Shown piece by piece: positions 10,075-19,107 of a DNA stretch of 64,000 bases; position 1 is the first letter of the stretch, and each line of letters begins with the position of its first letter. The translations under genes and the position numbers were made by a program. The DNA is from Nostoc edaphicum CCNP1411. GTDB taxonomy: Bacteria; Cyanobacteriota; Cyanobacteriia; Cyanobacteriales; Nostocaceae. Location of the stretch: NCBI RefSeq assembly GCF_014023275.1, contig NZ_CP054698.1:4154001-4218000 (forward strand), in the 5' to 3' direction. The notes under the pieces were generated by a model. That model was not told the DNA's origin and made no database searches. It worked only from the letters and a program-made list of their open reading frames with translations.

Positions 10075-13000
10075 ATGGAAGAATTTGCAAAAAATAAAAC
10101 TCCTAAAATAGCAATTGTGGGAATGGATTGCTATTTGGGTGGTGACTGCAAAGGATTAGATGCCTTTGAACGCAGTATTTATGAAGGAACTCAGCATTTT
10201 ATTTCCATACCTCCTCAGCGATTGCAAGCAATAGAAGCACAAGAAAAGTTGCTGAAAAACTATGGTTTTGCCGACGGTGCATTACCATTAGGCGCATACA
10301 TCAAAGATTTTGAAATTGATGCTTTAGATTTGGAAATCCCGCGAGAAGAAGTAGACAATTTTAACTCTCAAGAACTATTGATGCTTCAGGTAGCTGATAA
10401 TGCCCTCAAAGATGCGGCACTTCCTCAAGGGACAAGAATAGCGATAATTATTGCTACTGCTACAGAACTAACTCTAGACAAACTTACTAAAACAGAAAAA
10501 CTAGAAGCGATTGACAAAGACAGTGAATCTCCAAGTTACATCGAAAATGGACTAGCTAATTATATTTCCAAACTATGGAATTTTGCTGGCCCTGCATTCA
10601 CATTAATTGCCAAACACAATACTGTTTTTAAAGCCTTAGAACTTGCACAAAAGCTACTCACAATCAGAGAAGTAGATGCTGTTTTAGTCGGTGCAATCGA
10701 GCTTGCTGGGGATGGCGCTAGTGTTTTACGACGAAATCAAATAACAAAAGTTAACACAGGCGTGAATACTCTCAGTTATGACCAGAATGCTAATGGCTGG
10801 ATAGTAGGCGAGGGTGGGGCGGCTGTAGTATTGAAGCTCCACGAAACAGCAAAACAAGAGAACAATCGCATATATGCAACGATTGACGCTCTCAGTCTCT
10901 TGAAAAATTCAACAAATCGCGTCTCCAGTTCCCAATCCCCAAATTCTGAAGCGGTGACACAAGTTTGTCAACAGGCTTTTCATCTTGCAGACATCAAACC
11001 GAAAGATATCAACTATTTGGAAGTTGTTGGTAGTGGAATTCCCCAACAAGATGAGTCAGAAATTCAAGGTTTGCTCACAGCTTATCGCACATTTGAACCA
11101 AATTTAACTTGTGCGATCGGTAGTGTCAAAGCCAATATTGGTCATACACATACTGCATCGGCAATAGTTAGCCTGGTTAAAACAGCACTCTGCTTATATC
11201 ATCGTTATATTCCCGCAGTTCCCCAATGGTCTAGCCCCAAAACGCCAGAGATTTGGCAAGGTAGTCCTTTTTATGTCGCTTTTGAGTCAAAACCCTGGTT
11301 TTTAGAAAAAGGAGCTACCAGAAGAATAGCTGCGATTAATGGGATGGAGATAGATGGGAGTTACGCACATTTAATTTTGTCAGAGGAACCAAATCAGAGA
11401 GATCACAGCAGCCGATATTTAGAGCAAATGCCTTATTATGTATTTGCGATCGCAGCTGATGATCAATCAACTTTATTAGACGAAATCCGCACTCTTGAGC
11501 AAACGATTCAAAATTCTTCTTCCCTATCTGACGCTGCTACGCATACTTTTACAGCTTTTCAACAGCGTCAACAGGCAACTTATGCTCTAGCAATTCTCGG
11601 ACACAATCAAGATGAATTGCAACGAGAAATTCAACACTCCCTCAAGGGTATTGCCCATGCCTTCGAGACAGGGAAAGACTGGCAAAGTCCTCTCGGTAGC
11701 TATTTTACGGCCAAACCGATGGGTCAAAGAGGTAAAGTTGCTTTCGTTTACCCAGGTGCCTTTAGTGCTTATATCGGATTAGGTCGAAATCTGTTTCGTT
11801 TGTTTCCTCAACTTTACGATGATCCCTTCATCAGAAGCATCTACAATCGTGTTGCCAACGTTGAAAAACTTATTTATCCTCGAAGCTTAGAAAAATTATC
11901 AACCAGGCAATTAGAAGCCCTTGAACAGCGATTGCTCAAAGATTCAGTAGCAGTACTCGAATCAGAAATGGCCTGTGCTGGACTGATGACAGCAATTCTG
12001 AAAAATTATTTCCAACTCAAGCCCCAATGTGCATTTGGTTATAGCTTGGGCGAAATTAGCATGATGTTGGCTCAAGGTGTCTGGACTGAGTTTCAAGAAG
12101 GTAGTGAGGGCTTTAACTCATCATCTCTGCTGAAGACGAGGCTATCTGGCCCCAAAAACGCTGTGCGCGAGTATTGGGGATTACCTCAAGGACAAGATGA
12201 GCAAGGCGAAGATTTTTGGCGCAACTATATTCTCATGTGTCCAGTCTCGCGTGTTCAGGAAGCTATTAAAGATGAGAAACACGTCTATTTGCCTTTAATT
12301 AATACTACAGAAGAAGTTGCGATCGCTGGTGATATCCAAGCCTGTCAGCGAGTGATTGCCAACTTAAATTGTAATGCTTTTTCTGCTCCCTTCACCCATG
12401 TAATTCATTGCGAGACAATGCGCTCTGAATACGATGAACTTGTGAGATTAAATACATTACCTACTCAAAACGTACCAGATACTATTTTCTATTCCGCAGC
12501 CGAGTATAAACCCATTGCCATTGACAGCCATTCTATTGCTCACAACATTGCTCAAAACCTCTGTCAACAGCTTAATTTCCCTCAGTTAATTAACCGCGTC
12601 TATGAAGATGGTTTCAAAATATTCATCGAAGTAGGTGCCGGTAGTAACTGTTCTAGATGGATAGATAAAACCCTAAATGCAAAAGAACACATCACAGTTT
12701 CTCTTAATAAAAGAGGTGTAGACGATCATACTTCTATTATCAAAGCCTTAGCAAAACTCCTCAGTCATCGGGTTAATTTAGATTTATCCCCCATATATCC
12801 TCAAGAATCAGAAGTTTCCTACAAAAACAATTCTAGAGTGAGATTTATAACCTTAGACAGTAGCAAGATTAATTGCACATCTTTGAACAATAATAAACAA
12901 GATAAACTTCAAGACATATCTTTTAGCCATCCCATTAACACTGCTAATCAACAGCAGTATAAACTACCAGATTTTAAGGAATTAGCACAAATGAATTCTT

Positions 13001-13398
13001 CTTTGTTTCAAACTACAATTACAAGTCCTGTCAATACCTCTAGAAATACAGAACATATTCAACAGCAAGAAGGTCTTAAAAATGGTAGCGAATCGACTCG
13101 GCTATTGCTACAAGAGCGTAATTTAGAAACTGTAGAGAAATCAGAAAATAACGAAACTTGGATAACAGAACAGGAAAAATATCAATCCATTCTGACTTCT
13201 AGTTTGACAATTCCCCATGTTATTGACGAACCCCATTGTCTCAATTTACGTAGCCCTTACTATCAAAAGCTAAGTGAGAATGCTTCTCGTATGACCAAAA
13301 CCCACGCTGTTTTTTTACAAGCGCGACAGGAGTCACTAAAGCAAATCAGCGCCATAATTCAGTTGCAAATGGCTTGTTATCAAAGGTTATTTCAATAA
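10075..13398 (+). CDS. PfaB/HglC-like protein: degenerate ketosynthase plus acyltransferase
   Basis: I choose the ATG at 10075 (1107 aa) because GAGGAGA lies just upstream and the KS fold begins within 20 residues; an ATG at 9886 would add 63 residues read from repeat DNA. The N-terminal half is a ketosynthase-like domain with key residues lost: His181 stands at the nucleophilic Cys position, the first catalytic His is replaced in an EVVGSG context, and only the IGHT histidine remains. The second half is an acyltransferase with GYSLGE (Ser657). The C-terminal about 45 residues form an amphipathic helix resembling the PKS linker repeats. This layout matches PfaB, the transacylase partner in PUFA synthases, and HglC in heterocyst glycolipid loci. 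It probably supplies or off-loads acyl groups for the synthase encoded upstream. PfaD follows after 49 bases. Confidence 0.85.
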   Translation: MEEFAKNKTPKIAIVGMDCYLGGDCKGLDAFERSIYEGTQHFISIPPQRLQAIEAQEKLLKNYGFADGALPLGAYIKDFEIDALDLEIPREEVDNFNSQELLMLQVADNALKDAALPQGTRIAIIIATATELTLDKLTKTEKLEAIDKDSESPSYIENGLANYISKLWNFAGPAFTLIAKHNTVFKALELAQKLLTIREVDAVLVGAIELAGDGASVLRRNQITKVNTGVNTLSYDQNANGWIVGEGGAAVVLKLHETAKQENNRIYATIDALSLLKNSTNRVSSSQSPNSEAVTQVCQQAFHLADIKPKDINYLEVVGSGIPQQDESEIQGLLTAYRTFEPNLTCAIGSVKANIGHTHTASAIVSLVKTALCLYHRYIPAVPQWSSPKTPEIWQGSPFYVAFESKPWFLEKGATRRIAAINGMEIDGSYAHLILSEEPNQRDHSSRYLEQMPYYVFAIAADDQSTLLDEIRTLEQTIQNSSSLSDAATHTFTAFQQRQQATYALAILGHNQDELQREIQHSLKGIAHAFETGKDWQSPLGSYFTAKPMGQRGKVAFVYPGAFSAYIGLGRNLFRLFPQLYDDPFIRSIYNRVANVEKLIYPRSLEKLSTRQLEALEQRLLKDSVAVLESEMACAGLMTAILKNYFQLKPQCAFGYSLGEISMMLAQGVWTEFQEGSEGFNSSSLLKTRLSGPKNAVREYWGLPQGQDEQGEDFWRNYILMCPVSRVQEAIKDEKHVYLPLINTTEEVAIAGDIQACQRVIANLNCNAFSAPFTHVIHCETMRSEYDELVRLNTLPTQNVPDTIFYSAAEYKPIAIDSHSIAHNIAQNLCQQLNFPQLINRVYEDGFKIFIEVGAGSNCSRWIDKTLNAKEHITVSLNKRGVDDHTSIIKALAKLLSHRVNLDLSPIYPQESEVSYKNNSRVRFITLDSSKINCTSLNNNKQDKLQDISFSHPINTANQQQYKLPDFKELAQMNSSLFQTTITSPVNTSRNTEHIQQQEGLKNGSESTRLLLQERNLETVEKSENNETWITEQEKYQSILTSSLTIPHVIDEPHCLNLRSPYYQKLSENASRMTKTHAVFLQARQESLKQISAIIQLQMACYQRLFQ

Positions 13399-13447
13399 AA
13401 ACTTTTCATACTATGCAACTACATTATCTGACTGGAGGAGGAAAAAG

Positions 13448-15109
13448 ATGATAGGCGCAAACAATATACTCAACAAAAATGGTAATTACCTGAAAGTATC
13501 AGACTTTTCTTACCATCAAAATCAAGCTTGGCAAGGTGCTTTAGATTCTGTATCTTTTAACGAGAAAGGCATAAAATCTAAATTGCTAAATTTAGAAAAA
13601 CCTTGTTATATTATTAGAGTCGAAGGAAAAATTGGCGCAACTAATGAAGGTTATTTATATCCTTATAACCAAGAAAAATCTGAACATGTAGAAACATTAA
13701 TAGCTGTTCCACCGTTATCAATTCGACAATTAGGTGATCCAACTTTTCTCAGCTTTCATGGCGTAAAATACGCTTATGCCACGGGCGCAATGGCTCAAGG
13801 AATTGCTTCTGAAGAACTAGTAATTGCCCTTGGTAGAGAGAAAATCTTAAGTTCATTTGGTGCTGGTGGCTTATCTCCTGCTCGCGTCGAAGCAGCCATT
13901 AACCATATTCAACAAGCTTTACCCCAAGGGCCTTACGCATTTAACTTACTCCACAGTCCCAGTGAACCTGCTATTGAACGCGGTGTTGTTGATTTGTATC
14001 TTAAATATCAGGTAAGAACAATCGAAGCTTCCGCCTTCCTCGATTTGACTGACAACATTGTTTACTACCGCGCTGCTGGACTTGGTTTGAATGCAGCCAA
14101 TCAAATCGAAATCAAAAATAAAATTATTGCCAAAATTTCTCGGAGAGAAGTTGCAACTAAATTTCTACAACCTGCTCCCGCAAAAATCTTAAAACAATTA
14201 GTTGAGCAAGGTCTTATTAGTGAATTACAAGCAAGCCTAGCCGAAAAAATTCCTGTAGCTGACGATATTACCGTAGAAGCAGATTCTGGTGGTCATACAG
14301 ATAATCGTCCTTTGGTTTGTCTTCTACCATCTATCTTGGAATTGAGAGATGAAATTCAAAGAAAATTTTCTTATGAAAAACCAGTCAGAGTCGGAGTAGC
14401 AGGAGGAATTGCTACGCCACAATCAGCATTAGCTGCCTTTATGATGGGGGCTGCTTATGTTGTGACCGGCTCAATTAACCAGTCTTGTATTGAAGCTGGA
14501 ACTTCTCAACATACCAAACAATTGCTGGCTCAAGCCGAGATGGCTGATGTAATGATGGCTCCAGCGGCAGATATGTTTGAAATGGGGGTAAAACTCCAAG
14601 TTCTCAAAAGAGGAACTCTCTTTCCTTTGCGAGCACAAAAACTGTTTGAGTTATACAAAAACTATGACTCAATTGAAGATATTCCACTAGCAGAAAGAGA
14701 AAAATTAGAAAAACAAGTTTTGCGAAAGAGTTTGAAAACAGTTTGGGAAGAAACAGTTAGTTATTTATCTCAACGCAATCCCGATAAATTAACCAAAGCT
14801 GTTAATAATCCCAAACTGAAGATGGCTCTAATTTTCCGCTGGTATCTGGGATTATCATCCCGTTGGTCTAACTTTGGGGAAAAAGGAAGAGAAATGGATT
14901 ATCAAATTTGGTGTGGCCCAGCTATGGGCAGCTTCAATGACTGGGTTAGAGGTTCTTACTTATCTGAATCAAATAATCGCCAAGTCGTTGATATTGCTAA
15001 TCAGATTATGACCGGAGCGGCATTTTTATACCGGATGCAAAGTTTGAAAATCCAGGGTTTACAAATGCCAGCTTATTACAGTGAATATCGTCCATCTACT
15101 GCTAATTAA
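13448..15109 (+). CDS. PfaD-family enoyl reductase (FMN, nitronate monooxygenase fold)
   Basis: A 553-aa protein preceded by a strong GGAGGAGG ribosome site. It has the TIM-barrel landmarks of PfaD: GAGGLSP near residue 140, ADSGGHTDNRP near 278 and GVAGGIATPQSA near 317, followed by GAAYVVTGSINQ. The family is a trans-acting, flavin- and NAD(P)H-dependent enoyl reductase that saturates chosen double bonds during chain building on a PfaA-type synthase. The start is set by the ribosome site and the length is usual for the family. It sits 14 bases before the diiron oxygenase gene, so the two are almost certainly co-transcribed. It is the only enoyl reductase visible in the locus. Confidence 0.9.
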   Translation: MIGANNILNKNGNYLKVSDFSYHQNQAWQGALDSVSFNEKGIKSKLLNLEKPCYIIRVEGKIGATNEGYLYPYNQEKSEHVETLIAVPPLSIRQLGDPTFLSFHGVKYAYATGAMAQGIASEELVIALGREKILSSFGAGGLSPARVEAAINHIQQALPQGPYAFNLLHSPSEPAIERGVVDLYLKYQVRTIEASAFLDLTDNIVYYRAAGLGLNAANQIEIKNKIIAKISRREVATKFLQPAPAKILKQLVEQGLISELQASLAEKIPVADDITVEADSGGHTDNRPLVCLLPSILELRDEIQRKFSYEKPVRVGVAGGIATPQSALAAFMMGAAYVVTGSINQSCIEAGTSQHTKQLLAQAEMADVMMAPAADMFEMGVKLQVLKRGTLFPLRAQKLFELYKNYDSIEDIPLAEREKLEKQVLRKSLKTVWEETVSYLSQRNPDKLTKAVNNPKLKMALIFRWYLGLSSRWSNFGEKGREMDYQIWCGPAMGSFNDWVRGSYLSESNNRQVVDIANQIMTGAAFLYRMQSLKIQGLQMPAYYSEYRPSTAN

Positions 15110-15123
15110 AGGGGGAAAATCAG

Positions 15124-16422
15124 ATGAGCACTGTTAAAATTGATAACCGAATTCCCAAGATCCAAAATAAGCTTTTCGAGCAGGCACATACTAATTCCTT
15201 AGAATTAAAACCTGTCGCTATAGCGATGAGCAAGCAGGGAATTAAAGGAGAAAAACTCTACTCTCATCCGGGAATGCTTCCTTTACCCGTACCCATTTGT
15301 GAGTATTTACTTTCCTTTAATGCTCGTCAAATGACAATTTTATCTGCGACATTCTTTGCTAACTTATACAAGTATGTTGCCAATAGCGAATATCAGTCTC
15401 TCATTTCCAACATGAGTATTGCCGAAAAAGTTTTTGCTTCCTACTCGGATGAATTTATGATTCTTCATCAGGAAACTAATGAAGAAATGGATCATATTTG
15501 GTCTTTTAGAACCGTATATAGTATGGTTTGCCGAGAAATAGGAATTCAAAGCTCCTTTAATGAGCCTGGTTTTTTCTATGGTTCTGTTGGTGCAATACCT
15601 CAATCAGATTTTGACAGTTTCGATACCCGTTTTACTTTTGATGAAGAGTTAAATGAAACCCTGTCAAATCTTCAAAAAGGGAAAAGCTTTCTTAAAAATA
15701 TTGTCGAGCAAACGCAGCAGCAAGGCAGTAATTTTACATATCGAACTTTACGGTTTATGATTGGGGATGCCATGAGGATGCTACCAGCCGAAAAAGTTCA
15801 AGAAAGTGGCTTGGGTAGTTTGACTTTATTGTATCGGTACATGGCTAATGTGGAGTTGAAAAAAAGCGAAGCTTATTTATTTGACTCACCTGAAAAGTTT
15901 GATTATGAACCATTAGCTTTTGAATTGAATCAAGGTCACTTAACAGACGAAGCACGTCATTACACAACATCTTTTGATTTAGGAGTAGAACTGTATAGGG
16001 TAGCTCCTCCAGAGGCTCAAGATTTCATTCGCTATTTCATGCAGCTAATCGTAGAAGACTACATTAGTGCTAGTTTCACAACTTATTTGGAGAAGTTAGA
16101 CCTGACTGTGCAAGGAATCATGTTAACTGATGTTAGAATCGGGCTAAACTCACTAAGTATGTCTCTGCACCATCCTGAGTTAGCTGATAAGCAAGTAGAT
16201 ATAAATCAATTAGTTCATTCTTGGCGACAGGTGAGTTCAAAGTGGCGCAATATCATCGGTTACATAGAACAAAAGAGTTGGCAATACAAATCTCAGCAGC
16301 TAGAGCGTCTGATTAAAGAACTGGGGTTGGAATTAAATACAACTAAGTTAGGTAATCGCTATGAGCGCTACAAGGATGCTCTGGCAATTAAGGAAATTCA
16401 AAAAGTTGTTGAAGTTGCCTAA
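15124..16422 (+). CDS. AurF/CylC-like diiron (dimetal-carboxylate) oxygenase
   Basis: A 432-aa helical ferritin-like protein. It carries two complete AurF-type metal motifs: Glu89, then 30 residues, then EEMDH (120-124); and Glu244, then 30 residues, then DEARH (275-279). This doubled E-x(28-37)-[DE]ExxH signature defines the AurF N-oxygenase group, a fold shared by CylC-type halogenases of cyanobacteria. There is no signal peptide. AAAGGGGG precedes the ATG, and the gene lies 14 bases after the pfaD-like gene and 49 before a [2Fe-2S] ferredoxin gene that probably supplies its electrons. It may hydroxylate, desaturate, N-oxidise or halogenate the ACP-bound chain. The motif fixes the family but not the reaction. 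Confidence 0.85.
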   Translation: MSTVKIDNRIPKIQNKLFEQAHTNSLELKPVAIAMSKQGIKGEKLYSHPGMLPLPVPICEYLLSFNARQMTILSATFFANLYKYVANSEYQSLISNMSIAEKVFASYSDEFMILHQETNEEMDHIWSFRTVYSMVCREIGIQSSFNEPGFFYGSVGAIPQSDFDSFDTRFTFDEELNETLSNLQKGKSFLKNIVEQTQQQGSNFTYRTLRFMIGDAMRMLPAEKVQESGLGSLTLLYRYMANVELKKSEAYLFDSPEKFDYEPLAFELNQGHLTDEARHYTTSFDLGVELYRVAPPEAQDFIRYFMQLIVEDYISASFTTYLEKLDLTVQGIMLTDVRIGLNSLSMSLHHPELADKQVDINQLVHSWRQVSSKWRNIIGYIEQKSWQYKSQQLERLIKELGLELNTTKLGNRYERYKDALAIKEIQKVVEVA

Positions 16423-16471
16423 GGGTTGCTAAATTTGCTAACCCTATTTCCTGAACCTAGTGAGTTGAGAA

Positions 16472-16759
16472 ATGATAGTATCTATTCATTTTGAAGACGA
16501 TCAAAAAACAGTTCAAGTTGAAGCAAATCAACGTTTAACTCAGATTTGTGATGATCATCCTAGTTCAATTTTATTTGGTTGTCGTTGCGTTGCTTGTGGA
16601 ACCTGCCTCATAGAAATTGTAAGTGGGATGGAAAATCTAACTCCTGTGTTGGATGAAGAGCGGATTTTACTTGATGTATTGGCTCCAGAGAATCCCAATA
16701 TTCGCCTAGCTTGTCAATGCATCGTGCAGGGTGATATTCGCATTCGGGTTGCTGATTAG
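16472..16759 (+). CDS. [2Fe-2S] plant-type ferredoxin
   Basis: A 95-aa ferredoxin with the ligand pattern CxxxxCxxC (within GCRCVACGTC, about residues 36-45) and the fourth Cys in LACQC about 35 residues later. The length fits a single-domain soluble ferredoxin. It follows the diiron oxygenase by 49 bases and is its likely electron donor. Two extra cysteines lie next to ligand cysteines (CRC and CQC), which is unusual for photosynthetic PetF and suggests a specialised variant. The ribosome site is weak. Confidence 0.85.
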   Translation: MIVSIHFEDDQKTVQVEANQRLTQICDDHPSSILFGCRCVACGTCLIEIVSGMENLTPVLDEERILLDVLAPENPNIRLACQCIVQGDIRIRVAD

Positions 16760-16798
16760 TTGACAAATTTTGTATAGCCCGATATGCACTTAGGAGAT

Positions 16799-16944
16799 TA
16801 GAACTTACGCAAAACTATACGCACTCTGGGGCAATTCATGTAGATGTAAAGCAGCTACTCTTACAAGAATGCTTTCAGTGAAGCAACAGGGTATTGCCCC
16901 TATCTAAAAATCATCCTTTTCGGCTATTATTTACGTAAGTTCTA
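16799..16944. mobile_element. Small MITE-like element between ferredoxin and ACP genes
   Basis: A 146-bp stretch bounded by 15-bp inverted repeats (TAGAACTTACGCAAA and TTTACGTAAGTTCTA, 14 of 15 paired). It has no coding capacity and no convincing target duplication. It accounts for most of the 369-base gap that separates two genes of the same biosynthetic locus. Confidence 0.55.
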
Positions 16945-17128
16945 GAAATATGAAGCAGTAGCGAAAGTTCAAACATTTTCTAGTATCTCTTACCTTAAAC
17001 TTTTCCCAAATTTTAGCAAGTATAGCAATCCTATTGATGCTATGAACAAGAATTATAGGTTTTTAGCTTGTTCATATCCTATTTAGAAATGCTACATATC
17101 CAATTCCTTTTACTTCAGAGGTGTGTAA

Positions 17129-17434
17129 ATGAGTCACTCTACTCCTGAGACAACTAAAAAGCAGTCTTATACCGCAGAAGAAATTCAAGCTTGGTTAGTA
17201 TCTCATATTGCCGAGCAGTTAGGAGTTGAACCCAAAGATATAGATGTCAGTCAGCCCTTAGATAGTTACGGTTTAGAGTCAGCGCAGGCAATGTTTCTTG
17301 TTAGCAAAGCAGAGAAATTGTTTGGTTTTGAGCTATCTCCAATCCTATTGTGGCATTACCCCACTATTGAAACATTATCCCAGCGTTTAGCTGAAGAATC
17401 TAAAGCTTCGCAGTCAGAGATTTTTGAGATTTGA
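17129..17434 (+). CDS. Stand-alone acyl carrier protein
   Basis: A 101-aa acyl carrier protein with the phosphopantetheine site YGLES (Ser51) at the start of helix 2 and a normal three-helix core (about 15-88). AGGTG lies in front of the ATG. After the last helix there is an acidic tail ending SEIFEI, which looks like a short linear docking motif. It follows the ferredoxin gene and precedes an acyltransferase gene, so it is the likely carrier on which the chain is oxidised and from which it is transferred. A phosphopantetheinyl transferase must act from elsewhere in the genome. Confidence 0.88.
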   Translation: MSHSTPETTKKQSYTAEEIQAWLVSHIAEQLGVEPKDIDVSQPLDSYGLESAQAMFLVSKAEKLFGFELSPILLWHYPTIETLSQRLAEESKASQSEIFEI

Positions 17435-17613
17435 ACGTCAAAGCTGTTCTTGAAGAGTTGACACAATAAGCTTTTGATAGTTTGAAACTATGATATATCC
17501 AGGCTTTTAGCAAGCTTTACTTAACAGATTGTTTAGCTTCTCGAAGAATAACGACACCCTCAATAATAACTAGGCTTGCAAACATCAGTCGTTAGAACAA
17601 ATCAAAAGTAAAT

Positions 17614-18948
17614 ATGATTTACAACAGAAAACTGGGACGAATCGAGCAAGCTATGGAAATCTTAAATAGCCGTGCTAAAACCTGGAACATCGTAACTATT
17701 AGTCGTATCAAGGGCTATATCTGCGAAGAAACTTTAACACAAGCTTTAGACGTGATTCAGTTTCGTCACCCTCGTCTAAATTCTCAAATTGTTTGTTCTA
17801 ATAACAGTCTCAGTTTTCAAAATCAAGGAACCGCAAAGATTGCTTTACGGGTTGTAAGGCAGTCAAATAATCAGCAGTGGGAAGAAGTGGTTTATGAAGA
17901 GATGAACAAAGGAATTGATAGTAGCCAAGGTCTGCTACGAGTGGTTCTTGTGCATCTTTTAGGTGATGAACACATAACTTACCTAATTACAACAATACAC
18001 CATGCGATCGCAGATGGTTTATCATCCATCCAACTTCACTCAGAAATATTGACTTGTTGCCAAAAAATTGTGTCTGGTGAACCAATCAACCCAGTTGCTA
18101 GCTTAACTCCGCTTCCACCCATCGAAGAATTAATGCCCGAATGGACTAAAGGGTTTAAAGGTAGGATAAACAGCATTATATTTTTGTTGCAACTTGGATT
18201 TAAAAAAATCTGGAATCGACCAAAAACATTAGGTTTTGAAAAGTACCTATCTATTGCAAAGCGTCGTTGCAATATTATCCACAGACAACTTGACCAAGAT
18301 TTAACCCAAAAGTTTGTCGATCATTGTCGGCAAGAAAATACAACAGTACATAGTGCATTGTGCGCTGTAATGATGTTTACAATAGGGAGAAAAATAATTA
18401 AAGGGAATAGAAAAAATATACGAGTAAATTGCCTATCATATTTTGATTTGAGGAGACTTATTGAACCAGCAATTAGTGATAATCATATGGCTGTATTAGC
18501 CTCCTCTATCATGGAATTTCATACCATAGAAAAAAATACGTCCCTATGGGAATTAGCCCGCGAGGTAAAACAAAAGCTTGAAGTTAGTAAAAAATCTGGT
18601 GATCTCTTTAAAATGATTTTGATTGCCAAGGATCTTATAGATTTTTGTTTTATTTACCCCAGGCAAGTAGCTGCCACGGTGTCTGTTTCTAATGTTGGCA
18701 GAGTCAATATTCCGAAACATTACGGTGAATTTGAACTAGAAGAAATAAGTTTTGCTGGTTCCCATGCTTTGTATGCAGGTATTTTTATTATCCACGCCTC
18801 AACTTTTCAAGGGAAAATGCTGTTGAATTTTGTCTTTTCTGAACCTTCAATCAGTCAGAATACTATGGAGACTCTTGTCAATAATGTTATGTCTTATATT
18901 CTTGAGATTTGCAATTTAAATTTAGACTCTAGTTTAACATGCAACTAG
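17614..18948 (+). CDS. Condensation-fold acyltransferase (PapA5/AATase-like)
   Basis: A 444-aa protein of the chloramphenicol acetyltransferase/condensation fold. The catalytic motif HHAIADG is intact (His129, His130, Asp134, Gly135), and an N-terminal segment typical of alcohol acyltransferases precedes it. Relatives such as PapA5 move an acyl chain from an ACP to an alcohol; NRPS condensation domains make amides. It is free-standing, with no adenylation or carrier domain, and lies directly after the ACP gene, so releasing the chain as an ester or amide is the simplest reading. No clear ribosome site precedes the ATG. The next element is an IS, so the original operon may have continued into the genes beyond it. 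Confidence 0.75.
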   Translation: MIYNRKLGRIEQAMEILNSRAKTWNIVTISRIKGYICEETLTQALDVIQFRHPRLNSQIVCSNNSLSFQNQGTAKIALRVVRQSNNQQWEEVVYEEMNKGIDSSQGLLRVVLVHLLGDEHITYLITTIHHAIADGLSSIQLHSEILTCCQKIVSGEPINPVASLTPLPPIEELMPEWTKGFKGRINSIIFLLQLGFKKIWNRPKTLGFEKYLSIAKRRCNIIHRQLDQDLTQKFVDHCRQENTTVHSALCAVMMFTIGRKIIKGNRKNIRVNCLSYFDLRRLIEPAISDNHMAVLASSIMEFHTIEKNTSLWELAREVKQKLEVSKKSGDLFKMILIAKDLIDFCFIYPRQVAATVSVSNVGRVNIPKHYGEFELEEISFAGSHALYAGIFIIHASTFQGKMLLNFVFSEPSISQNTMETLVNNVMSYILEICNLNLDSSLTCN

Positions 18949-19107
18949 TACCACACGATGTAAATAAGCCACCAATTTTAAATGTCTAAAACCCTGGCAA
19001 ACAATTAATTACGAATTACGAATTAAGCCTTGGGGCACTAGACTATTCATTGCTCAATTCAGAGGCTAAGAAATCAAACCGCAACACGAGAGTCATTAGT
19101 CCTTGAG

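Noticed and set aside
2565..13398. Calling this the standard heterocyst glycolipid (hgl) island
   Set aside because: A PfaD-like reductase, diiron enzyme, ferredoxin and acyltransferase are present, and I see no hglD, hglA, hetN or hetI genes.
15124..16422. Calling the diiron protein a halogenase
   Set aside because: The doubled E-x30-[DE]ExxH motif fits the AurF/CylC group as a whole; halogenation cannot be separated from oxygenation by eye, and the ferredoxin next to it fits either.
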